A DNA stretch of 55,111 bases from Gemmatimonadota bacterium (GTDB taxonomy: Bacteria > Gemmatimonadota > Gemmatimonadetes > Palauibacterales > Palauibacteraceae): NCBI GenBank assembly GCA_029262175.1, contig JAJCZV010000188.1, positions 1-55,111 on the forward strand, in the 5' to 3' direction. The notes beneath the pieces were generated by a model. That model saw only the letters and a program-made list of their open reading frames with translations. It was not told the DNA's origin and did not search any database. Shown in pieces: positions 27,432 to 35,326 of the stretch (position 1 is the stretch's first letter; each line of letters begins with the position of its first letter). The position numbers and the translations under genes were made by a program.

Positions 27432-27863
27432 GTGCTATACTCCAACCCATGCGAGTACGCGATCCGCGCCATGACAGATCTGGCGCAACGGCCCGCCGAG
27501 ACCTGGGTCTCCGTCGCCGACATCGTGGACACGACGGATCTTCCCAAGGCCTATCTGGGCAAGATTCTCAAGGAACTCGTGCGAGCGGATCTATTGCGTT
27601 CGATCCGCGGTCCGGGTGGCGGCTACCGGTTGGCACGCGATGCTGCAGAGATCAGCCTATTGGATGTGAAGCACGCCATCGACGGTGAGCGAGATTTGAC
27701 GCGCTGCGCGGTTGGCCTCGACCCGTGTTCCGACGAGACGCCCTGCCCGCTTCACGAGGAGTTCAAAGCACTACGTGAGACGATTCGTGCTTACCTCGAC
27801 TCGACCACGCTGGATGCTGTGGCCCGCGGCGCTCGCAGCAAGGAAGCGTTGCTCGAGCGCTGA
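27432..27863 (+). CDS. Rrf2 family regulator with Fe-S cysteines (second copy)
   Basis: 143 residues from a GTG at 27432, giving the classical Rrf2 opening MLYSNPCEYAIRAMTDLA. The winged-helix core (PKAYLGKILKELVRADLLRSIRGPGGGYRLAR) is complete. Cys92, Cys99 and Cys105 have exactly the same spacing as in the first Rrf2 protein of this window, so an Fe-S cluster sensor is likely. It is divergent from the pentaheme cytochrome and so probably controls the cytochrome/CRTAC1 pair, by analogy with the first regulator and the nitrate genes. Confidence 0.87.
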   Translation: MLYSNPCEYAIRAMTDLAQRPAETWVSVADIVDTTDLPKAYLGKILKELVRADLLRSIRGPGGGYRLARDAAEISLLDVKHAIDGERDLTRCAVGLDPCSDETPCPLHEEFKALRETIRAYLDSTTLDAVARGARSKEALLER

Positions 27864-27915
27864 GCCCGATCGCACCGACGCCTCCACCTGTGAGCGATTC
27901 AACGACGGAGAAAAG

Positions 27916-29490
27916 ATGAGAGCCCCCCGCACCCTGTTAGATCCCTCGCGCTTACTCGACCGGCCGGTGAGATCGTGCGCCCAGCGTCTCGCGAACGCGC
28001 TGGCGAGCGCGCTCGTATTCGTCGCTCTTCCGCTCGGAGCCGCGGCGCAAGCGCGCACCGCCATTGTCGGAGCCACGCTGATCGACGGCAACGGCGGCCC
28101 GCCCCTCGCAAACGCGACGGTCATCGTCGACGGGGGGCGGATTGCCGCGGTTGGGCCGAGCGCGAGTATCACGGTTCCCGATGGAGCTCGGGTCATCGAC
28201 GCGACCGGTCAGTTCATGACGCCTGGTTTCGTCGATACGAACGTCCACACGAGTCTGTACGGCGCCGGGTTCGGGAAACACCGCAAAGAGAATGCGGTCT
28301 TCTATTTCGAGCGTGGGACCGAGATCGCTCTCGAAGCAGCGCAGATGCATCTCAAGCATGGCGTCACCCACATCCGAGACAGCTACGGACAACTCCCGCA
28401 GCTCGTCGAGGTGCGAGACGCGATTGCACGGGGCGCCGAGGTGGGGCCTCGCATGCAGGTGGCCGGCAACATCGTCGGGTGGGGCGGCGCGTTCTCGATC
28501 ACATTCGCGCTGATCCCCGAAGCCAACCTTTCGTTGTGGGAGGAGCAGTTCTCTGACCACCTCGCGCAGGGGGCCGGTGAGGACTTGCTGGACATGTATC
28601 CGGAAGAGCTTCGCGTCGCGATCAACGCGTATCTCGACAAGGGTGTCGATTTTCTCAAGTACGGCGGGACGAGCCACTGGGCTTTTCCGACCCTGATTTC
28701 GTTCTCGCCGGAAGCGCAGTCCGTGATCGTTGAAGAAGTGCACCGGCGCGGGCTCGTTGTCGAGACGCACTCGACCAACCCCGAGGGTCTGCGTCTGAGC
28801 GTGGAAGCCGGGATTGATCTCATTCAACACCCGGAGGTGCTGGCCGATCGCGAGATATCAGACGAGCTCGTGACGCAGATTCGCGAGCGCGGGGTGATTT
28901 GTTCGATGCTCGCCAATACGCTCACCGGCGAGGCCTGGCAAAAGCACCTGACGGATCGGGACGCGGCGCAGCGTCGGCTCGCCGCGGCCGATGAGAACTC
29001 GGATTGGGGTCGCTTGAGGCGGCCCGTGGAACGAGTGAGGACGTCGTTCGAGCAGCGACGCGACCGAAACGCGATCGGATACGGGACCGAGATGCGTCGC
29101 CGCAACGCGCAAAAACTCATCGAGGGCGGCTGCACCGTGACGGTGGGAACGGACAACTTTCCGGCCGCCGCTTCACAGTTCAACCGCACGCCCAAACCCA
29201 TCTGGCAGGAACCGGGGATCGGCACGCTGATCGCGATCGAAGGCCTGGTCGAGCTCGGCATGACGCCATCGGAGGCGATCGTCGCGGGTACGCGCAACGG
29301 CGCGTTGGCCGCGCGAGGCCTGGAGGATTTCGGGACGATCGAGGTGGGCAAGTACGCGGATCTTCTTCTTCTCGAGGCGAATCCTCTCGAGGCGATCAGC
29401 AACATCCATCGTCAAACGATGGTGATGAGCGAGGGAGCGGTCATCGACGTGAAGTCGCTGCCATCGAACCCGGTGATGTTTATCCGCTAG
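27916..29490 (+). CDS. Exported amidohydrolase family protein
   Basis: 524 residues from an ATG at 27916 after CGGAGAAAAG. A signal peptide (SALVFVALPLGAAAQA) sends it out of the cytoplasm. The amidohydrolase fold is recognisable: the urease-like N-terminal strands (TLIDGNGGPPLANATVIVDGGRIAAVG), PGFVDTNVHTS, Lys248 (DFLKYGG, possible carboxylated lysine), His285 (VETHST), His305 (IQHPE) and Asp413 (GTDNFP). The HxH metal motif reads Asn109-Val-His111, so the first histidine is replaced by asparagine. Relatives include imidazolonepropionase-like and prolidase-like enzymes. The substrate is unknown, and the change could alter or abolish one metal site. Confidence 0.82.
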   Translation: MRAPRTLLDPSRLLDRPVRSCAQRLANALASALVFVALPLGAAAQARTAIVGATLIDGNGGPPLANATVIVDGGRIAAVGPSASITVPDGARVIDATGQFMTPGFVDTNVHTSLYGAGFGKHRKENAVFYFERGTEIALEAAQMHLKHGVTHIRDSYGQLPQLVEVRDAIARGAEVGPRMQVAGNIVGWGGAFSITFALIPEANLSLWEEQFSDHLAQGAGEDLLDMYPEELRVAINAYLDKGVDFLKYGGTSHWAFPTLISFSPEAQSVIVEEVHRRGLVVETHSTNPEGLRLSVEAGIDLIQHPEVLADREISDELVTQIRERGVICSMLANTLTGEAWQKHLTDRDAAQRRLAAADENSDWGRLRRPVERVRTSFEQRRDRNAIGYGTEMRRRNAQKLIEGGCTVTVGTDNFPAAASQFNRTPKPIWQEPGIGTLIAIEGLVELGMTPSEAIVAGTRNGALAARGLEDFGTIEVGKYADLLLLEANPLEAISNIHRQTMVMSEGAVIDVKSLPSNPVMFIR

Positions 29491-29635
29491 AGGACGGTGG
29501 CCGGGACCCCCGCCAAACCGCGTCATGCGGTGGTCACCCCCACGCTGAATGAGGGGCCGTAGATTGGCAGATGCACGGGTCGCTAGATTGCGGTTCGCGC
29601 TCCTCCAACGCTGACCGTCGGACACGGGTTCTTCG

Positions 29636-31462
29636 ATGCCGATCCTCCACACCCTTTCAGGGCTCGTTCTCCTCCTATCTGGCCTCATGACGGCCCCCGC
29701 GCCCATCAGATACGAAGTCTCGTTCCCAAACGTCGTACATCACGAAGCCCGGATATCGGTGTCGCTGTCGGATCTTCCGCCCGGCCCTGTTCAATTCCAG
29801 ATGTCGCGCTCATCTCCTGGACGCTACGCGCTTCACGAGTTTGGAAAGAACGTCTATGACGTCGGAGCCGTCGACGGATCCGGGCGAGAGCTGTCCGTTA
29901 CGCGCCCCGATCCGTACCGATGGGATGTCGTCGGGCATGACGGATCGGTGACGCTCACGTACACACTGTTTGCCGACCGTGCCGGTGGCACCTACTCGCA
30001 GTTCGACGAAACACATGCGCACATGAACATGCCAGCGACGTTCATGTGGGCGAGCGGTCATGAACAGCGACGGATCGAGGTGGGGTTCGACATTCCCGAC
30101 AGGTCCGGATGGAAGGTCGCCACGCAACTGTTCGAGACCGAAAACCCCGCGCGCTTCGAGGCGCCGCATCTGCAGTATTTTCTCGACAGTCCGACCGAGC
30201 TGAGCGACTTCTCGCTGCGCGAGTGGCAAGCCGCTGGGACGGACGGTCCCGTGACGTTTCGCCTCGCGATCCACCACCTGGGCACCGAGGCGGAAGTGGA
30301 TGCGTACGCGGAGTGGGTCGAGGCGATCGTGGCGGAGGAGATCGCCGTCTACGGTGAGCCACCGGTCTTCGACGGCGGTACCTACACCTTTATCGCCGAC
30401 TATCTTCCGTGGGCCTCGCGAGACGGAATGGAACACCGCAACTCGACGATCCTGGCTTCGTCACAATCGCTGGCTGAGAACGCCGCCGGGGTCATAAGCA
30501 CCGTCTCCCATGAGTTTTTTCACGCTTGGAACGTCGAACGCATCCGTCCGCGCGGCCTCGAGCCTTTCGACTTTACTCGCGCGAATATGTCACGCGAACT
30601 CTGGTTCGCCGAAGGCTTCACCAGCTACTACACGCCCCTATTCCTCCGACGCGCCGGGATCATCGATGTGGAGGGCTACGCGCGCGGCCTCTCTGGCGGT
30701 CTCGACGCGGTAGTGAACTCGCCGGCGAGGTCCTTCTTCGGTCCGGCAGAGATGAGTATGCAGGCGCCGTTCGTCGATGCGGCGACGGCGATCGATCCGA
30801 ACAATCGTACGAACACGTTTATCTCTTACTACACCTATGGCGCGGTGATCGGGCTCGGCCTGGATCTCACGCTTCGCTCCCGGTTTGCGCAGAACCTGGA
30901 CGACTTCATGCGCCACGTGTGGATCGCTCACGGTAAGCTCGAGATTCCCTATACCGTCGAGGATCTGGAGCGAGAACTGGGGATCTTTACCGGAGACGAA
31001 GCCTTCGCCTCGGATTTCTTCGAAAGATTCGTGCGTGGGAGTGATCTCCCCGACTATGCCACGCTTCTCTCTCACGCGGGGTTTCTGTTGCGAAATCGGG
31101 CAGCGGGCGCCTCGTTTCTCGGGAGCGTCCAGGTTGGATCGACGGCGCAGGGGCTAGAGGTGCGATCCGGGACGCGCATCGGCTCTCCGCTTTACGATGC
31201 CGGGGTCGATCGAGGAGACGTACTCGTGTCCATCGACGGTCGCGTCCTCCGGACCGAGGCGGACTGGAGAGCGGCGCACGAGGCGCACGCTCCCGGAGAG
31301 ACGGCCGAACTCATCTACGAGACGCGGGGAACTCGAGAGACGGTTCAAGTCAGGTTCGCCGCCGACCCACGACTCGAGGTGCTGACCTACGAGAGCGCGG
31401 GCGAGACGCTCACCGACGCGATGCAGGCCTTTCGCGCGGCTTGGACCGGGAGTCGTAGGTAG
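29636..31462 (+). CDS. M61 family glycyl aminopeptidase with PDZ domain
   Basis: 608 residues. After a hydrophobic signal (HTLSGLVLLLSGLMTAP) comes the M61 N-terminal beta domain (PVQFQMSRSSPGRYALHEFGKNVYDV). The zinc site is HEFFH (His292-His296) followed by WFAEGFTSYY, with Glu326 as third ligand. The C-terminal PDZ domain is visible in GLEVRSGTRIGSPLYDAGVDRGDVLVSIDG. Enzymes of this family remove N-terminal glycine or alanine from peptides in the periplasm. The upstream 145 bases hold no gene. The glycosyltransferase starts 13 bases downstream. Confidence 0.9.
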   Translation: MPILHTLSGLVLLLSGLMTAPAPIRYEVSFPNVVHHEARISVSLSDLPPGPVQFQMSRSSPGRYALHEFGKNVYDVGAVDGSGRELSVTRPDPYRWDVVGHDGSVTLTYTLFADRAGGTYSQFDETHAHMNMPATFMWASGHEQRRIEVGFDIPDRSGWKVATQLFETENPARFEAPHLQYFLDSPTELSDFSLREWQAAGTDGPVTFRLAIHHLGTEAEVDAYAEWVEAIVAEEIAVYGEPPVFDGGTYTFIADYLPWASRDGMEHRNSTILASSQSLAENAAGVISTVSHEFFHAWNVERIRPRGLEPFDFTRANMSRELWFAEGFTSYYTPLFLRRAGIIDVEGYARGLSGGLDAVVNSPARSFFGPAEMSMQAPFVDAATAIDPNNRTNTFISYYTYGAVIGLGLDLTLRSRFAQNLDDFMRHVWIAHGKLEIPYTVEDLERELGIFTGDEAFASDFFERFVRGSDLPDYATLLSHAGFLLRNRAAGASFLGSVQVGSTAQGLEVRSGTRIGSPLYDAGVDRGDVLVSIDGRVLRTEADWRAAHEAHAPGETAELIYETRGTRETVQVRFAADPRLEVLTYESAGETLTDAMQAFRAAWTGSRR

Positions 31463-31475
31463 ACGCGGCGCCACC

Positions 31476-32855
31476 ATGAGACACGTCGTCTTTGTGACGG
31501 GTGGGATCGTGAGCGTGAGAAACGTCCACCTCGGGCTCGCACGACGCCTGGCGGACCGAGGATTTCGCGTCACCTACACGAGCCCCATCGACATGCGGGA
31601 GGCGGTCGAGAGTCAAGGATTTCCTTTTGTGCACCTCGCGGCGGGTGCGCGCGAGGAACCTCGCCGTTCTCTCTTCGCTCGTCTCGCGAGAATGCCTCGG
31701 TTGCGCTCTAGACGTCTCGCGGAGATCGAAGGCCTCGGCGTCGCGCAGGGCATGTCACAAATCGAGGCTCTGGCTCCGGACGTGATTCTCGTCGACCTGG
31801 AGTTACATGCGTATGTGATCGGCGCGACGGCACTACGCGTTCCGATGGCGATCGTCAGTGTTTGGCTGGCGCTATCCAAGCACCCGGGTCTCGCTCCACT
31901 CCATCGATTTCTCCCGCCCGCGCCTGGTCTGCGTCGATTCGTCGCCATCGAGTTTGCCTGGCTGCGTTACCGGCTTTGGAAGCTGGCTCGGCGCAAGCTC
32001 GATTGGTTGCGGAGGAAGGGTGCCGATCGCGTAAGCGTCCTCCGCGTGTGGGCTGACCAAAACGGATTCCCGTTTAGAGACGAGACCGAATTGTGGCAGT
32101 GGCCACACCCGTTCTCCTACGGCCGCCTGCCGCTCCTTCTTTGCAACGCCAGCGAGTTCGACCTCCCACACACGCCGCCACGAAACGTCCGCTACGTCGG
32201 TTCGATGATGGTGGAGCCAGTGCCGGGCCCACCCACCGATGAGATCGAGCGGATCCTCGCGCGTCGAGCGCTCGACCCGGTCCGCCGGCCCCTCGTCTAC
32301 GCCGCGTTCGGTTCGTTCTTCAAAGGGGATGACACGGGCTTTATCGGCCGGTTCCTCGCGGCGATCAGAGAACGGCCGGATTGGGAGATCGTGGTCGCTC
32401 TCGGTGGCCGGCTGAGTCCGGATGTGTTCGGATCTCAGCCTTCACACATCAGCATTTTGGGCTGGGTGCCACAGACACGTGCGATCTCGCAGGCCGACGC
32501 AGCGGTACTCCACGGCGGGATCACCTCGATCAATGAGAGCCTGTGGTTTGGAGTCCCGATGCTGGTCTATCCCCTCAAAACCAATGACCAGCTCGGTACC
32601 GCGGTCCGCGTCGAACACCACGGGGTGGGAATCGTCGGAGACCGAGACGTCGATACGGTGGACGACATCCATCAAAAGCTCGACGATATCCTGACCGACT
32701 CACAGTATCGACGACAAGCGAAAGAGATGAGCGAACGCGTCAAAGCCTATGATCGGCGAGGGGTGGCGGTGGCCGCGATCGAGGAAGTCGTAGGGTCTTG
32801 GTCAGGTGGCGCCCCTCATCCCATCAACGACTTGACCACCCCCGACACGCTCTGA
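31476..32855 (+). CDS. GT1-type glycosyltransferase (UGT/MGT-like)
   Basis: 459 residues with the two-domain GT-B architecture of UDP-glycosyltransferases. The N-terminal domain begins HVVFVTGGIVSVRNVHLGLARRLADRGFRVTYTS, and the C-terminal nucleotide-sugar motif is ISILGWVPQTRAISQADAAVLHGG followed by NESLWFGVPMLVYPLKTNDQLGTA. Members glycosylate small molecules, lipids or natural products. Its last 40 bases overlap, tail to tail, the end of the terminal NRPS gene on the other strand. It could decorate the NRPS product, but it is transcribed separately, so this is only a possibility. Confidence 0.85.
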   Translation: MRHVVFVTGGIVSVRNVHLGLARRLADRGFRVTYTSPIDMREAVESQGFPFVHLAAGAREEPRRSLFARLARMPRLRSRRLAEIEGLGVAQGMSQIEALAPDVILVDLELHAYVIGATALRVPMAIVSVWLALSKHPGLAPLHRFLPPAPGLRRFVAIEFAWLRYRLWKLARRKLDWLRRKGADRVSVLRVWADQNGFPFRDETELWQWPHPFSYGRLPLLLCNASEFDLPHTPPRNVRYVGSMMVEPVPGPPTDEIERILARRALDPVRRPLVYAAFGSFFKGDDTGFIGRFLAAIRERPDWEIVVALGGRLSPDVFGSQPSHISILGWVPQTRAISQADAAVLHGGITSINESLWFGVPMLVYPLKTNDQLGTAVRVEHHGVGIVGDRDVDTVDDIHQKLDDILTDSQYRRQAKEMSERVKAYDRRGVAVAAIEEVVGSWSGGAPHPINDLTTPDTL

Positions 32856-35326
32856 ACGTTCGGCTCTCGCAACAGCGCCAGGTGATCGCCAGATACCAAG
32901 TGGGTGTCGACGGTCGCGCCGGTAAGTATCCGTAAGGATTCGGGTTGCCAATCCTTGTCGCGGTTGTCGGCTTTGTCTTCGCTGCGGATCAGGGTGATCG
33001 TGCCGTCGAACGGTCTCGGGTCATACCGATGCCAAGCTCTTGCGAGCGCCGAGCGCATGCGGTGATCGCGATCGGAGTTCAAGAGGTCGCGGGCCTGTTC
33101 CCACTGCTCGCGAAGCACCCGTTTTCCACGCCGCAGAAGCTGTGAAAGCCTGTGTTCGGCCAAATCGACGTGTTGCAGAGACACCAGCGCCTGTCGGCCA
33201 TCGAAGACACTATCGAGAAACACGATGTGCGTCTTCTCGCCGATCTCGTGAAGTCGTACTGCGAGATCCAGCGCGACGGCAACGCCAAAACACATGGCGG
33301 CGATCGTATAGGGGCCTTCCGGCTGAACTCGCCGGATCTCGCGAAGATGCGCCTGCGCGATTCGATCTACCCGCTGCATCGGGCGAGCACTTCCATCGAG
33401 GCCCGGGGCCTGTAATCCGTATACGGGATGTTCCGGTCCCATGCTCTGGGCCAGCTCGTTGTAAAAGAACGTGTGCCCCTCGAACGAGTGCACGACGAAC
33501 ATCGGCCGCCCGGAGCCCGAAGCCTGCATCTCCACCAGCGGGCCGGTGGGCGGAACCCAGCCGTCGTCCTGCAGCGCGCGAGCCAGCGAACGAACGGTCG
33601 TGACTTCGAAGAACGTCGCCAGAGGCAACTCGCGGCCGAGCTCTCGCTCGATCTCATCTAGGAGACGCACTGCGAGAAGCGAGTGTCCGCCGAGGGCGAA
33701 GAAGTCATCGTCGAGATGTATGGGCCATGTCCCGAGCACACGCTCCCAAATCAGGGTGAGTCGGACCTCGAGTGAGTCGAAGGTCGGGGTCATGTGGCCG
33801 CTCGTCGACGCAGGGATCGCCACCGGGGCATCGCCCTTATCCGCCAGCTCGGTCGTGCGACGGGTCGGGTCTTGGGCCGCTTCGATCACCAGGAGCGAGA
33901 GCCGATCCAGGAATCGCTCGGCTGCGTCGCCGCTCAGTGCGTCAGACTTGAAGGACAACGAAGCGTCCAGACCCTCCGTGCTCCGACCGACGTAGAGGGC
34001 GATGTCGAAATTCGCGGTACCGTTCTCCACCGGGAGGCGCGTGGTTTCGAGCCCATCGAGCTCGAGCGTGCGCGCCGGCTCGCCTTGATAGGCGAACATC
34101 GCGCGCGTCAGAGGCACTCTCGCCAAGTGCGGAAACTCGGCCACCTCTTGGAAGGGGAGGTCCTGATGACGAAACGCACCGAGAGAGGCTTCTCGCACCG
34201 CGTGAACGAGTTCGACGAACGTCGGAGCGCTTCCGGTCGCGACACGAAGCACGACGACGTTGTTCAGATACCCGACCACACCCTGAAGTTCGTGTCTTTC
34301 ACGACACGCCGCGGGAACACAGATGAGGATGTCATCCTGTCCGGTTCGCTCTCGCAGTAACCACGCATACGCCGCTAACCACACCATGAACGGGCTCGCG
34401 TTTGCCACCGCGCTGAGACGGTCGACGGCATCGCGCGTCTCGAGCGATAGGCGAACCCGGGTTTGCTCCCCCTCGTAGCCTCGACCTCTCGAGGCCGACC
34501 GCGGCAGCGCCAGCGCCTCCAGGGGCGGCGCGAGGACCTCCCGCCAATACTCACGAGCGACCTCGGCGGCGGGTCCGTCGGTCCATTCGCTCAGCCACAT
34601 GGCGACATCGACCCAGCGGATCGGTACGGGCGGCAATGAGGAGGGGAGTCCGGTGCGGGCCGCCGCATACAGCGCCGCGAGTTCGTCGTAGACGACCTCG
34701 AAGGACCACCCATCTGAAATCATGTGGTGCATCGTGATCGAGATTACATGGTCGGTGTCGCTCAGCCGGACGAGATGAAAGCGTGCAAGCGGGCCGTCGG
34801 TGAGGTCAAAAGGCGTGCGGGACAGCTCGCGAACCGATGCGGTCGCCGCATCCAAAGGGGCCTCCGCCTCGGACACGTCGAGTCGATCCCACTGCGCGCA
34901 CTCCGCCGGCAGCGCTCGCAGCGTCGTCACCGCGTCATCCACCACCTCCGTGCGAAGGTTCTCATGTCGTCTCGCCAACTCCAGGAGCGCCGCATCTAGA
35001 GCCGACGTGTCGAGCGGGCCCACCACACGGAACGCCTCGCTCAGATGATACGTCATGGCTTGCGGATCGCGCCGCGCCAAACGCCAGATCCGCTCCTGCC
35101 CGGGGGAGAGCTTCGCCCTCGCGTCCGACTCGGTGCGGGGGATTGGCGACACGAGCTCGTTGTCCCTCGACAAGATCTCGAGCAGTTCATCCTTGCGCGA
35201 CGCGATTTCATCGCGCAGGTCCGAGGTGAGGACGCCCTCGGGCGCTCGCGCCTGCACTCGACCTGAGCGGACCGACAGTTCGACACCGAGTTCGTCGAGG
35301 CGCCGCAGAAGCGCTCGGGCAGTCAA
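32816..35326 (-). CDS. NRPS protein 3: TubC docking, C, PCP, thioesterase with Cys nucleophile
   Basis: 836 residues. The likely start is TTG at 35326, overlapping the stop of NRPS protein 2 and opening TARALLRRLDELGVELSV, a TubC_N docking domain (residues about 1-52). A condensation domain with HHMISDG (around residue 200) follows, then a carrier domain with FFALGGHSLLA (around 545) and a type I thioesterase (RPMFVVHSFEGHTFFYNEL). The thioesterase nucleophile elbow reads A-M-C-F-G, with Cys679 in place of the usual serine; the aspartate (VFLDSVFDG) and histidine (SGDHLALLREP) of the triad are present. There is no adenylation domain, so the last carrier is loaded in trans, or the C domain uses a free nucleophile or joins two chains. 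Confidence 0.9.
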   Translation of the reverse strand: MTARALLRRLDELGVELSVRSGRVQARAPEGVLTSDLRDEIASRKDELLEILSRDNELVSPIPRTESDARAKLSPGQERIWRLARRDPQAMTYHLSEAFRVVGPLDTSALDAALLELARRHENLRTEVVDDAVTTLRALPAECAQWDRLDVSEAEAPLDAATASVRELSRTPFDLTDGPLARFHLVRLSDTDHVISITMHHMISDGWSFEVVYDELAALYAAARTGLPSSLPPVPIRWVDVAMWLSEWTDGPAAEVAREYWREVLAPPLEALALPRSASRGRGYEGEQTRVRLSLETRDAVDRLSAVANASPFMVWLAAYAWLLRERTGQDDILICVPAACRERHELQGVVGYLNNVVVLRVATGSAPTFVELVHAVREASLGAFRHQDLPFQEVAEFPHLARVPLTRAMFAYQGEPARTLELDGLETTRLPVENGTANFDIALYVGRSTEGLDASLSFKSDALSGDAAERFLDRLSLLVIEAAQDPTRRTTELADKGDAPVAIPASTSGHMTPTFDSLEVRLTLIWERVLGTWPIHLDDDFFALGGHSLLAVRLLDEIERELGRELPLATFFEVTTVRSLARALQDDGWVPPTGPLVEMQASGSGRPMFVVHSFEGHTFFYNELAQSMGPEHPVYGLQAPGLDGSARPMQRVDRIAQAHLREIRRVQPEGPYTIAAMCFGVAVALDLAVRLHEIGEKTHIVFLDSVFDGRQALVSLQHVDLAEHRLSQLLRRGKRVLREQWEQARDLLNSDRDHRMRSALARAWHRYDPRPFDGTITLIRSEDKADNRDKDWQPESLRILTGATVDTHLVSGDHLALLREPNVQSVSGVVKSLMG

